A DNA stretch of 64,000 bases, from NCBI GenBank assembly GCA_015227615.1, contig JAALGZ010000016.1, positions 434,001 to 498,000 on the forward strand, given 5' to 3'. Source of the DNA: Labyrinthula sp. Ha. Its lineage: Eukaryota > Sar > Bigyra > Labyrinthulida > Labyrinthulaceae. Positions 47,718 to 57,438 of the stretch are shown piece after piece (position 1 is the first letter of the stretch; each line of letters begins with the position of its first letter). Made by a program: the position numbers and the translations under genes. Under the pieces are notes generated by a model. The model made no database searches. It was given only the letters and a program-made list of their open reading frames with translations, and was not told the origin of the DNA.

Positions 47718-50240
47718 ATCGATTACCAGTTACTTCTTCAGGACGAGATTAAGCAACTCTTATTAAACAAATATATTAAAAAATATTACAAATAGTCTGA
47801 GCCTTGAATTAAAAAATTTCATTTAACCTGGAACTATTTAATGTTAACAATATTTAACCGAAGTTGATAATTGCCGGGGAAATGCTGTAGATTATTTTTG
47901 ATAGGCTCTTCAACTGGTACATACTTTTGGTATTGGAAAAAGTTTGATTCCGTGAGATATTCTGAAAAGTTCAATAAATTATGGAGAAAAGGGGTATTCT
48001 GCAACATTTTAAATGTTGAAATAGATCTTTATATGAAAAAAAATATGCAAATAACATAACATCGTTTCCTGCTTAGTTACTGTGGGGAATTCTTAGAGCA
48101 ATGTGCTAGCACTTGTACTTAGGACACTGATTGGATATTACTTTGAGATCAGACTGGTGCCTAATTCGGCGATTCTGACGCCGTTGAGAATGAGCTCAGC
48201 GATTGAGATTACTTAAGATGAATTTAGTATTACACTTTGATACAATACAAGTAGTTGTATCGTCTTTCTAGAGTATTCAGTGTAGCTATAGTACAGTAGA
48301 AGATCCTGCGATTGTTGTAAAATATCTATAATCCCAGCTACTTTTGAGAAAAAACTGCGAAGCGGTTCTAAAGCAAAAAGATAATCTTATACTTTCTTTG
48401 CTTGTTATCAATTTTGTATCAACCAATATATTACTAATCTGGATTTTAGTTTGAAGCTTTGAGTTTAAATTGATTCGATAGGAACTTTAATTGGCTGAAT
48501 CAGAGTATATACCGTATTCCCAAAAGACAGAGTCTTATTTACTTGTATATCGACGCTGCTCTAATATTTGATAGCTATTAGAAAAGCTATATATAGATTG
48601 TTTCCTTGATGTCAAAGAAAAATTCGCCATTTCGTGAAAATTACGATGGTGGTTTTGGTACAAATTCGCTGCTTATTTGTCTGGAGTTTAATGACTTCAT
48701 GAGATATAGATTTTCAACACTTGTGTAAGAGAGGTGTTATGGAATACTAATAATTGATTTCTAATTGATATTTAGAGTCAATTATAGTTTATATAAGAGT
48801 TTTCTTGCTGTATTGAGTTTTTTTTGTATTTTAATTGGTAGTTTTTTGAACACTTATATGAGGTGTCTTTTTCAAATCTATTTACATGTTCCTACTCATT
48901 AATCAAAGAAAAGACACGTATTCATTAGTTGCAACTTCTTTGATAAAACTGTTTAAGCTACTCTTATTAGGTAAGTTTACGAGAAAGGAGTTAGTATTCA
49001 CTCTTGTTATTTTATAGCTGTTAATTCAAGGGTTGGTGTGAGTTTCTTTTTCTGATATGCGTTATCTTTATCATGATAATCCTCATCTAGTTTTGATACC
49101 ACGATTTCAAAGGCAATAATTGTTCTTCAAAATCCATCTTATTGTTATTCCTAAACGTTAATTTTAGCTCCTTTCCGTTGTACCGCTTTATTATATTGTA
49201 CTTTATAGATTTTAAGCACTATATCATAGCAAACAATGCCAAACGGTAGAACTACCTTCCTCGTATAGTGGGCTCCGTTGCGTGTGCCAGGTAAGTTGTT
49301 AGAATGTTCTTTTCCTAAGCATTAAGAGCCCAATAACCTTATTATATGATATAAAGCTCCTTATTGGGTATTACTTATTTTACATTTGGGGTTAGACAAT
49401 GAGATACACTGTATCGGTCATTCAGATGCCCGTATTTATGTGCTTATTTGTTATTCTTTCTATCCCAAAATAATAATATAGCACTGTAGTATCGGCAGGT
49501 CTGTTTGGATGGTAGTTATTCACTGATTATTATTATTTCTAGAATAAAATCTTTGTTTATGTGCATAGGTTGGGCTTTTGGCAAACAATATGACATAAAA
49601 TAATGTTTCGGGAGTCACTTTCAATGAATTCGTAGAAGTACTTAAGGCAATCTACCTCATATTCAAATAGTTCTATTAATCATAGTTACCTCTGAAATAT
49701 TATTGAAATATACCAATTAAAATATAATTCTAAATTTGAGTTCTTTCTAAGTTTTTTAATGTAATTAGAAATTGTAATTGCAGATAATAAAATATTAAAT
49801 TATAATGGTTCATAAGAACGGGAGCATAGTAAGATATTTTTCATGAATAGACCCATTGCAACAACAAAAATATGGGTTCTACTTGGGACATTTAAATTAA
49901 TGAATCAAAATTTTTAAAGCAATATAAATTAATCGTACCTTGTATGGGCTTTGATATATGGAGGAGACATGTTTCTATTCATGAACCTATACAAGAAGTA
50001 TTCCATGAGATATATTTCAAAAAATGCACCTTGTTTCTCTCATTCAAACGATACTTACCTTAGATTGAGTAAATTCATATCGTATTAGGGGCCTTAACTA
50101 TAATTCTTAATTTTAAGCAGTTGAAAACAGCCTTTAGCATTTATAGTTTCTAATTGTAGCTATTTCTACAAGATGTAGGTAAGAGTTCTTTTTTTAGGTT
50201 ATCTGTGACCAAAAGAATTTTTAGAAGATTCTATAATACT
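47718..50240. other. Gene-free stretch inside or between copia relics
   Basis: About 2.5 kb between an integrase fragment (50.2-50.4 kb) and a reverse transcriptase fragment (47.2-47.7 kb) in the same orientation. The normal gap is well under 1 kb, so either two elements are present or something was inserted here. No domain was legible. Confidence 0.35.
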
Positions 50241-50432
50241 TCACGTGCAATTATGAGGTGTTTTTATCTTTACTTCAAACTGAAAATTGGTAGAATGCAA
50301 TAGACATGACAAACAATAAAGTGCTTCTAATAAGACATGTTGGGAAAAGCAAGATAAATTAGCAGTTCTTTTAATTAAAACAATAATTAATAATATTCTA
50401 TTCATGACACATACTAGGTAAGAATATCTCAT
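50241..50432 (-). mobile_element. Decayed copia integrase core fragment
   Basis: The - strand frame reads MNRILLIIVLIKR, then HVLLEALYCLSCLLHS and, further on, IKTPHN. This follows the copia integrase pattern 'NRTLLEMARSML ... FWxEALxTAxYLxNRxPT ... KTPYE' in both order and spacing. It lies about 0.7 kb downstream, in element orientation, of the gag-protease relic at 50965-51231, as expected. Confidence 0.5.
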
Positions 50433-50964
50433 TCAAAATTTATTTCATCGGTATTACAACCATATATATATTTAGAAAATATAGGGGTAGCTAGAACATG
50501 TGCTTTATGTATATCCAAATTTTGAGCAGATAAATTAACGTCGCAACTATTTTCCTATGGATGAGTTTTCACGGTATTTGGGAAAAGAAATATTGAGAAT
50601 TATGTTAAGAAAATATATCTTGTGTTTTATTGCAGGTTCGACTCCTTAGTCTTGTTCAAATTTCACTGTTCCACTTTTTTTTTATTACAAATTGAAAGAT
50701 CTCTTAAGATTTATGTTCTTCATACTTGGCTACATTCGTTGCTCTTTTGAATTCATGAACGCAACTAGATTTAAGAATTATTTAATTGCTTTCATTTGCA
50801 ATATATGATAGAGTAAAATGCGTAAAGATAAATTAATTAACTCGAGGAAATTACCCAAAGCCTACAATAAAAGATCTACGTGACTATTTTGGGAATAGCA
50901 GAAAGTATTTAACCTAAGTGCTATAAAACAAACCCAAATTATTTTTTAAGCAGTTAGCAAGAGG
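50433..50964. other. Interior of decayed copia element (protease to integrase)
   Basis: Multiple stops in every frame; expected to hold the integrase zinc-binding and catalytic regions, not legible. Confidence 0.35.
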
Positions 50965-51231
50965 TTAGGGAAATGAAAAATGCTTTTCTTTTCCACAACT
51001 AAAGATTTTCACAAAGTTCTTAATTATTGGTATTGAGATCAGTTCCAAGGAATGATACATCGACGCATTTGCACCAATGTCAATATAGTAGGGAGAATCA
51101 GACTCCAAAAAAGTTTTTTCCTTGTTATATAAAGCTGATGTCTTTATGTTCTCTGATTCCCATAATCCTTGAAACCAACATGATTCGCAAAGGCAAGATG
51201 ATTTCATTTGTCTACCATGAAAGATTTCAAA
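50965..51231 (-). mobile_element. Decayed copia gag zinc knuckle and protease active-site region
   Basis: The - strand frame reads CESCWFQGLWESEN, which keeps the CxxCxxxG spacing of a retrotransposon zinc knuckle with the His and last Cys replaced. About 25 residues later comes YYIDIGANASMYHS, matching the protease motif 'WxxDSGASxHM'. The knuckle followed shortly by DSG is the normal gag-protease junction of copia elements. Confidence 0.5.
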
Positions 51232-53149
51232 CTACTTCAGCATGATTACAAAATATATAAAAATAAACATAGTATAGTGAGTGTGAATGAAATCATATTT
51301 GTTTAGCATGGATTGCATATTCTTTATTATTTTGCCTATCTAGAGCATGAAAATGAAAACGATTAAGATTAAAATCCTTGTATCACCTCTACGTATTGTT
51401 TGAAGATTATTGGTTCCGCACAGCTTATGTAAAAAGAGTACTTAGGTACTTTTGGAGTAAAACAAAATTTACTTCTAAGCTGGATAATACAACCCAAAAA
51501 ACTAATTTAGAGAAATAGCCTTGTTATATAAAAAAACTCAAGGGCTAAAGGTTTAGGTAAGCCAAAAAAATAATAAATGGTTTTAGAGACAGACTGAAGC
51601 ATGATATAATATTTTTAGGAGTCTTGTTTCGTTCTTACATATGTATTTTATCGTTCCTTTTCAAAGTCAACTTTACCTACATATTATTACAAATAACAAA
51701 ACGTTCTTATTCAATAAATCTGAAACCTGTGTTTTGGAATTGAGTGTTTGATGTCGCTTCTGAACCGGTTAATTGATGATTGGTCGAGCCTGAACTGGTT
51801 ACAAAACATATTTGAATAAGAACAAAGAGACCCATTTAGAATTCACGTGTAGAAACTCTTAAGAGTACTGTTGAGGAAATAAAGGAAAGCAATCGAGGAT
51901 ATCATTCCGGAAGTTAGTTGACACTTTTGAAGTTTTGTTGAACTATGAGTTTTATGACTTCGTACTGTAGATCCTCAAAAACACTGAAACTTGTTTGAGC
52001 GAAACTGAGTTCGGGGATCCTAATTTCCTGACCAAGATGCTTTAAGACTCTGTACCTATGCTTATGAATGTTACCTAATAACAATAGATCATTAAAGTAT
52101 ATATCTCATTTTTGCAGCGGAAGCTTCCAAACTCCATCATGCCATGTTAGTTTCTTGGGTCTACTGAAGGAGTTTTCTTACCTTCTTGCTTCTGCTTTAT
52201 ATGCTGCTAAAGTACACCAGTACTTCGTTAATTATTTTTTTTATCTTCTGCAATCCTTTTGAGAGTAAAACTTGTATCTTTTCCTTACTTATCTCCCAAA
52301 TCTTGGCAATTCTACATTTTGTTGTACGATTAGTCACTATATACGATGTGATTAAATTTCGCCACTGCTCTCCTATTTTTCAGCCAATGATCTTCACTTA
52401 TGATTTAATAATTCGACATCAGTTTTATAGATGAATTCTTTCCACCTAATTTGGTTCTTTCGAGAAAAATATTAATGTGTTGCCCAGTGTTCTATAGTTC
52501 TTGTGAATTTGTTACAAGAAATACTGTTCCGAGGAAAACAGGCTATTCCACAATTAGAATACCTATTAGGTTAATCTGATAAGAGAGAGTATATATTAAA
52601 ACCCCCCACGCCAATTACTTGATATGTTTACGTTGCTTAAGTTCTATTATTCTACAAAGTCTATCGATAAACTATATTATATTCGCAGACCTACCTGGTA
52701 ACAGGATTATTTAAATAGGCGCAACAAATAAGTTGTGCACAATAAGTTTTTGTTACCTAGCCTGTATCTATTACCAATGTCACAACTCTGCGAAAAGAAG
52801 CTGAACAGGTAGCACCATCAACAGAGGATTATGAACATACATCAAAACAGATTCAATCAGGGTGTTACCATGTGTGCCATTTCCTCGAAGTAAATATTAA
52901 CTAGAGTCTACGAATTGATATTTAGTATTAGGTACTCCTACCTGAACCCCGGTGTGTTGTTCCTGAAATGCTCTTGAAATGCTCCTGAAGCTCCGAGAAT
53001 TTTCTTTCATCTGCTTGGTAATTCAACATTATGATCGACTTGGCAATAATGACATCAGCACTCAGTTAAATTCCTCATTACCCAAAATAAAAGTACAACT
53101 GCGATATAAAAAAAAGAACCGAAATAAATAGAAGAGCACCAAAAGATAA
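51232..53149. other. Gene-free stretch before the 53-57 kb gene island
   Basis: Should include the gag and 5' end of the copia relic to its left, but no gag motif was legible. An imperfect tandem repeat of a 12-mer (TGAAATGCTCYT) lies at about 52967-52993. The last 150 bp form the EF-hand gene promoter; no TATA box was evident. Confidence 0.35.
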
Positions 53150-53747
53150 ATGGCCGATAGAAAAGCTGCATTCGCACAATACGCCGCAATTTTGCAAAAG
53201 CGCGCCGATGCAGGGGCTTCCTCGACTACCCCCCCTAAGAAACCAAGTCTAAGTGTTATTGTCTTTGAGAAATATGACCTCGTGCTTCCTTTCTTGTACC
53301 ATCATTATTCAGGGAAACAAAGGTTTTTGGGACGAAAGTGATTTTGAACGTTTTTTGACTGAAAAGCACTACTATTTTTCTGAGCAGGAACTTGCTTTAG
53401 GTTTTATTAAGGCTGATGAAAACAGTGATGGGAAAATAACTTATGATGAATTCAGAAACTGGTGGAGTAATGACAATAGAGAGAAAGAGATGGAACTCTC
53501 TGATTCTCAGCTGCAGATGGTGGATATCATTATTGGTGTTTTCAACTCTTGTGATAAGAATAAAGATGGAAAACTTGATCAGACTGAGATAAAGCAATTA
53601 GCTAAGTTCCTCGTCTCGGATCCTAATCTGCATGTGCTCTCTGAAACGTTTCTCCAAGAGCTGGATACCAACTCCAGCGGATTCTATGAGCTTTCGGAAA
53701 TCTTACGCTTTGTTCTAATGCGTGGACTTTTAACAGAGGATGAATAG
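53150..53747 (+). CDS. Calcium-binding protein with four EF-hands, split by a 31-nt intron
   Basis: Exon 1 is 53150-53281 (44 codons) and exon 2 is 53313-53747, giving 188 residues. The intron is inferred: the downstream frame is open but its start is not coding-like, and exon 1 runs into nonsense. Joining at GT...CAG keeps the frame and rebuilds the first EF loop exactly (D43 to D54, 12 positions). EF2 is residues 79-90 (DENSDGKITYDE), EF3 125-136 (DKNKDGKLDQTE), EF4 162-173 (DTNSSGFYELSE). EF2 and EF3 have full sets of ligands. EF1 has Gly and Lys at positions 3 and 5, so it probably does not bind calcium. The two pairs are spaced as in calmodulin-like sensors. The Ala/Lys-rich N-terminus (1-30) is not recognisable. 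Probably a cytosolic calcium sensor; the partner is unknown. Confidence 0.85.
53282..53312 (+). other. Inferred 31-nt intron of the EF-hand gene
   Basis: Begins GTGCTT and ends TTATTCAG, phase 0, pyrimidine-rich. Removing it restores a 12-position EF-hand loop and the upstream amphipathic helix. A longer alternative (from 53253, GTCTAAG, to an AAAG acceptor at 53322) also keeps the frame but destroys the loop. At 31 nt it is far below the usual minimum for spliceosomal introns in most eukaryotes. Confidence 0.7.
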
Positions 53748-53861
53748 TTTTATTAACTATAAGTTCAGAAATTTAGTTTTCAGATTCTGGCTGTTCTGAC
53801 TTGCGGAATTTGTTCGTTTAGTTTCACAGGAGCTGAGATTCCTAATCTAGAAATAATCGCT

Positions 53862-54161
53862 TTATTTTTGCTTAATTGAAGAGTAAATTTCTAAGATGCT
53901 TCCGTAGGAGTTAGCCCTTGAAGTTGCTGTAGCGAGATATCTACTGTCTTTTGGATGTTTTCCACCTAGAGCAGCAATCTCGTTAAACTTATTCGATTTT
54001 GGGCCTGGTTTCCAGTAATCTTTGCTTTTAACTGGTTGATCAAATACTGCTTTCTTTTTTTTTGCATCTTCCCAACATTTCTTAACCAAATCACGTTCTT
54101 TTCTTCTTCTTTCTTCTGGATCTTCAAGAAATCGATCAACAATTGATTCAATTAAACTCAT
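53862..54161 (-). CDS. Small conserved-looking basic protein (unknown function)
   Basis: A 99-residue protein from an ATG at 54161. The N-terminal 45 residues are highly charged and probably helical (DPEERRRKERDLVKKCWEDA). The C-terminal half has an ordered-looking core, YWKPGPKSNKFNEIAALGG followed by KHPKDSRYLA and SRANSYG. I do not recognise a family. The mixed composition, an adjacent divergent promoter (178 bp to the fructosamine-kinase gene) and a clean frame with G/C-rich codons compared with the flanks support a real gene. No signal peptide or membrane segment. Function cannot be proposed; the Trp/Pro/Gly core could bind a protein partner. Confidence 0.65.
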   Translation of the reverse strand: MSLIESIVDRFLEDPEERRRKERDLVKKCWEDAKKKKAVFDQPVKSKDYWKPGPKSNKFNEIAALGGKHPKDSRYLATATSRANSYGSILEIYSSIKQK

Positions 54162-54339
54162 TCCTTTTCACTAAATGAAAAAAGTTAGATTGCCCAAAAC
54201 TAACGCACTCTGCAATATCCCAAATATAGAAAATTAACCAACTCAACAGAACAAAAAGATAGAAAAGTTCTTCTTTAGTTTAAGATAAGAGTTCGTTTGT
54301 TTCTTCATTATTTAATCCAGTAAGGGGCAAGGCATTATT

Positions 54340-55242
54340 ATGAATTCAGCTATTTTTACTTTGAAAGATCTTGTGCATCACCTGAATGGCCGTCGAACTT
54401 CCACGAACTCAACCTACAACCTAAAGGATCCAGTTTATACAGGCAAAGTGTTTGTTAAGTATGGCACGGGAGGAGAAAAAGCTTCCTTGCAAGCACTTGA
54501 ATATGAAAAACTATCAATAAATACCTTGCATGAAGCTACATTAAAGTACACAGAAGGAAAACTCTTTGCCCCAAAGTGCCTGGAAGTCACAGATTCTGGG
54601 TACATTATCCTAGAACACCTGTCGTTTTCTGCCTGCTCTAGATCATCTGCAGAGAAGCTAGGAAGACATCTTGCCACTTTGCATAAGAAAACCTCGGAAG
54701 AAATTCGACCTACTTTTGGATTTGATTTAGATGGGCAATGTGGAGCATTTCCACAATTAAATAATGTTGAGAAAAAAGATTTAAATTGGGTTGAATTTTT
54801 TAGAAACTATCGATTACAGCCTCAGATTGATGGTTTGAGGAATAGTATGAGTGCGAGAAGAAAAATTGTTGTTGAAAAGTTGGAAAAAATATCGGATAAT
54901 TTGGAAGATCTCTTTCTAGATTTGAATGTAGAGAGAATAGGAAAGAGTTTGCTTCACGGAGATTTATGGAGTGGAAATTGGGGATGCAGAGGAAAGGAAA
55001 TAGTAATGTATGATCCTGCTGCCTATTATGGACATGGAGAGGCTGATTTGGGGATAATCTCTATGTTTGGTGATAAAAGAACAATTGAGAACTACTATGA
55101 AGAGGCCAAAATTACGCCTAGTGTATATAGAGCAAAAAGGCTACATTTGTATAGGCTTTACCATGAACTAAACCATACGAACATCTTTGGAGATGGATAT
55201 CTTTCTTCCGTAGAAACCACTTTGAACGAGCTTCTCAATTGA
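54340..55242 (+). CDS. Fructosamine-3-kinase family protein
   Basis: A 300-residue protein, the normal family length. Family enzymes phosphorylate the sugar of fructosamine or ribulosamine adducts on proteins so that they fall off, repairing glycation. The catalytic loop LLHGDLWSGNWG (H206, D208) and the metal-binding DPAAYYGHGEADLG (D225) are intact. The end LYRLYHELNHTNIFGDGY matches the family's 'LYHLLNHxNxFGxGY'. VFVKYG near 37-42 holds the ATP-contacting Lys (K40). The P-loop (residues 16-26, NGRRTSTNSTY) has no Cys; many FN3K-type enzymes carry a redox-active Cys there. The start is the first ATG; it is divergent from the 99-residue gene. Whether the substrate is fructosamine or ribulosamine cannot be told. 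Confidence 0.92.
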   Translation: MNSAIFTLKDLVHHLNGRRTSTNSTYNLKDPVYTGKVFVKYGTGGEKASLQALEYEKLSINTLHEATLKYTEGKLFAPKCLEVTDSGYIILEHLSFSACSRSSAEKLGRHLATLHKKTSEEIRPTFGFDLDGQCGAFPQLNNVEKKDLNWVEFFRNYRLQPQIDGLRNSMSARRKIVVEKLEKISDNLEDLFLDLNVERIGKSLLHGDLWSGNWGCRGKEIVMYDPAAYYGHGEADLGIISMFGDKRTIENYYEEAKITPSVYRAKRLHLYRLYHELNHTNIFGDGYLSSVETTLNELLN

Positions 55243-55397
55243 AGTTATTTATTTTCGTAAATGGATGTACTATCGTAAAACTTTATTTAATCTATGTTTT
55301 CTTTTCTATATATGTCTTCTCCCTCTGCTTTCTTATAAAAAAGCTTTATCGACAGAGTATCCAAACTGTTTATTATTATGGGCCATGTGGCCAAATC

Positions 55398-55407
55398 TGC
55401 CACGTCA
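55398..55407 (-). promoter_or_regulatory. Unfolded-protein-response-type element (TGACGTGGCA)
   Basis: Ten bases on the - strand, exactly the TGACGTGG(A/C) site bound by XBP1/ATF6-type and plant ER-stress bZIPs. It sits 40 bp upstream of the TMBIM start codon. A CCAAA precedes it at 55391-55395, but not at classical ERSE spacing. Functional role inferred from the motif and the gene it precedes. Confidence 0.4.
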
Positions 55408-55446
55408 TAAAAGCAAAATAATTAACCAAAAGGAAGAAAAAAGCAA

Positions 55447-56169
55447 ATGGATGAAACAATTCCTTTGAACCCATTAAACCCAGGTAAGACCTTCTTGGAT
55501 GAATTAGATCATTCAATTCGCCTAGGTTTCATCAGAAAAGTGTTTACACTTGTCTTTCTTCAACTCCTGTTCACTTTCTCATGTGTATTACTCTCTACTA
55601 TCCCTTCAGTCGGATCTACAATTCAATCTCCTGCATTTTCAATTTTGCTTTCTCTAAGTTTTTTCTTTATGATTGGATCTACTTTGACTTTAACATGCTG
55701 CAGACACCTAACAAAGAAACATCCTCATAATTTAATTCTACTTGGAACTTACACATTTTCTCAAACAGTTCTTCTTTCTTACATTTCCTCACAGATTAAT
55801 CCTGCTGTTATTTCTTTTGCTTTGTTTACAACTCTGATTTTAGTTGCTTCACTTTTTTATGTTGCCAAGAATGAAATTATAGACCTTAGATCATCTGCAC
55901 CGTACTTACTAGTTGCACTCTTGAGTTTTCTTATTTTTGGATTTGTTGGAATATTCGTAAGAAGTGAAGGGTTTGAATTAGTTTACAGTTTTCTCGGGGT
56001 ATTGCTATTTGGGTTGTTTCTGGTCTATGATATCCAGTTGATTATTGGAGGAAAGCATCAAATGAGATACGAAGTAGATGAATATGTAACTGCAGCGCTG
56101 ATGTTGTACATGGATGTCATCCAAATGTTTTTATACCTTCTTCGTCTTTTCGGAGAAAGAAGAGAATAA
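55447..56169 (+). CDS. Bax-inhibitor-1/lifeguard (TMBIM) family membrane protein
   Basis: A 240-residue protein with seven hydrophobic segments. Family members are in ER, Golgi or other inner membranes, act as calcium leak channels and counter cell death or ER stress. Lifeguard-type signatures are present: RKVFTLVFLQLLFTF at the first segment, HPHNLILLGTYTFSQ after the third, FGLFLVYDIQLIIGGKHQ, then YEVDEYVTAALMLYMDVIQMFLYLLRLFG. The two conserved acidic residues of the pore-closing pair correspond to D in LVYDIQ and D in LYMDVIQ. Start chosen at the only ATG giving a normal N-terminus. It follows the fructosamine-kinase gene by 204 bp on the same strand, with a UPR-type element in that gap. 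Confidence 0.95.
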   Translation: MDETIPLNPLNPGKTFLDELDHSIRLGFIRKVFTLVFLQLLFTFSCVLLSTIPSVGSTIQSPAFSILLSLSFFFMIGSTLTLTCCRHLTKKHPHNLILLGTYTFSQTVLLSYISSQINPAVISFALFTTLILVASLFYVAKNEIIDLRSSAPYLLVALLSFLIFGFVGIFVRSEGFELVYSFLGVLLFGLFLVYDIQLIIGGKHQMRYEVDEYVTAALMLYMDVIQMFLYLLRLFGERRE

Positions 56170-56379
56170 ATAATCTATCTTCTGTAAATACACGAAATAT
56201 ATATTATTTAACTTGTTAATATCTTTATGGAATATTTGCCCAAAATAATATCGTATTGACATTTTTATCATGACACTGTATTACCGGATTACACGGTAGG
56301 GCGTCACAAAAACAAAGAACAGATTTCTTATTTGTCTGTTAAGTAATTAACAAAAAGGAAATAGAAGACAAGAAGAGAA

Positions 56380-57438
56380 ATGTATACAAATTCTGCTGTT
56401 GAATCTAAGTATTTTCCGAAGTTTGAGGAAGGAATTGGCTCTCAAGAGGGGAAAATAGTTGTAATAACGGGCACTACCTCTGGTACTGGGTTCGTTGCTG
56501 CTTGTACTTCGTTGAAGAAAGGAGCAACTGTATTAATGCTTAATCGTCCATCAGAAAGAATAGAGGAATCTATCAAAACAATATGTGAGTTGGTTCCAGG
56601 TTCAAAGGAGAGAATTGTTTCTATTGAGTGTGACTTGCAGGACTTTGAAAGTGTTCGAAGAGCGGGAGAGGAAGTAATTGCACAATGTCCTGAAGGAATC
56701 GATATTCTATGCAATAACGCGGGTATTATGGCTTTTAAGAATGAAGCGACGAAGGATGGATACGATGTTCAGATGCAAACAAACGTTCTAAGTGCTGTCC
56801 TGTTGACAAAGATGCTATTACCTAGTCTTGTTAGACGGCTACATTCATACGAAGCAAAATATGAACTGGAGAAAACTGCACAAAATAAGCATAATTTGAA
56901 AGCGGTTAGGATTGTAAATCACTCCTCTTTAGCTAGGCTAACACCCTATGTAAAACTTGAAGCAAAGTATTTTGGTCAGGATATGACTGTCTTGGGCAAT
57001 GATGGAAACGGAATGAAGGAAGGAAGATATATGAGATATCATATGACGAAACTAGCTAACTCTGTTTTTACCCTTGCTCTGCATCACAAGCTCCAGAGGC
57101 GTAAAATTAATATTAAATCTGTTTGTGCACACCCAGGTACTGCGGTTACTGGGTTGGCAGCTGCTACGGAGGGAGAAAATGCTCTAGGGTCTACTGTTCA
57201 GAAGGTAATGGATGATGGACAGTCTCCTGAGGATGGGGCAATGGGTATCCTAAAGTGTATGTACGCGGATATTGCCTCTGCTACTATGCATGGACCTTAT
57301 GGTATTGCTGGAAAAGCAAAGAAACAGCCATTTGGACCTGGACTGCATGGGAAGGGGTCTCAAAAAATGCTATGGGAGGAATGTTCTAAGGCCATTGGCG
57401 GGTTTGAGATCAAGAGAAAAATAGAATATTTGGTTTAG
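56380..57438 (+). CDS. Short-chain dehydrogenase/reductase (retinol dehydrogenase/WWOX-like)
   Basis: A 352-residue NAD(P)-dependent oxidoreductase of the SDR superfamily. TGTTSGTG (30-37) is the Rossmann glycine motif, NNAG is at 112-115, and the catalytic Tyr-Lys pair is Y220 and K224 (YHMTK) with S182 or S183 (NHSS) as catalytic Ser. PGTAVT follows near 250, as in retinol-dehydrogenase and WWOX-type SDRs. The protein is longer than the classical 250 residues because of insertions at about 150-175 and 190-215 and a C-terminal extension of about 80. There is no clear membrane segment or targeting signal. The substrate cannot be assigned. It lies 210 bp downstream of the TMBIM gene on the same strand, with its own promoter gap. 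Confidence 0.92.
   Translation: MYTNSAVESKYFPKFEEGIGSQEGKIVVITGTTSGTGFVAACTSLKKGATVLMLNRPSERIEESIKTICELVPGSKERIVSIECDLQDFESVRRAGEEVIAQCPEGIDILCNNAGIMAFKNEATKDGYDVQMQTNVLSAVLLTKMLLPSLVRRLHSYEAKYELEKTAQNKHNLKAVRIVNHSSLARLTPYVKLEAKYFGQDMTVLGNDGNGMKEGRYMRYHMTKLANSVFTLALHHKLQRRKINIKSVCAHPGTAVTGLAAATEGENALGSTVQKVMDDGQSPEDGAMGILKCMYADIASATMHGPYGIAGKAKKQPFGPGLHGKGSQKMLWEECSKAIGGFEIKRKIEYLV

Noticed and set aside
50635-50645. tRNA-like B box (GGTTCGACTCC)
   Set aside because: The T-arm stem does not pair and no A box lies upstream.
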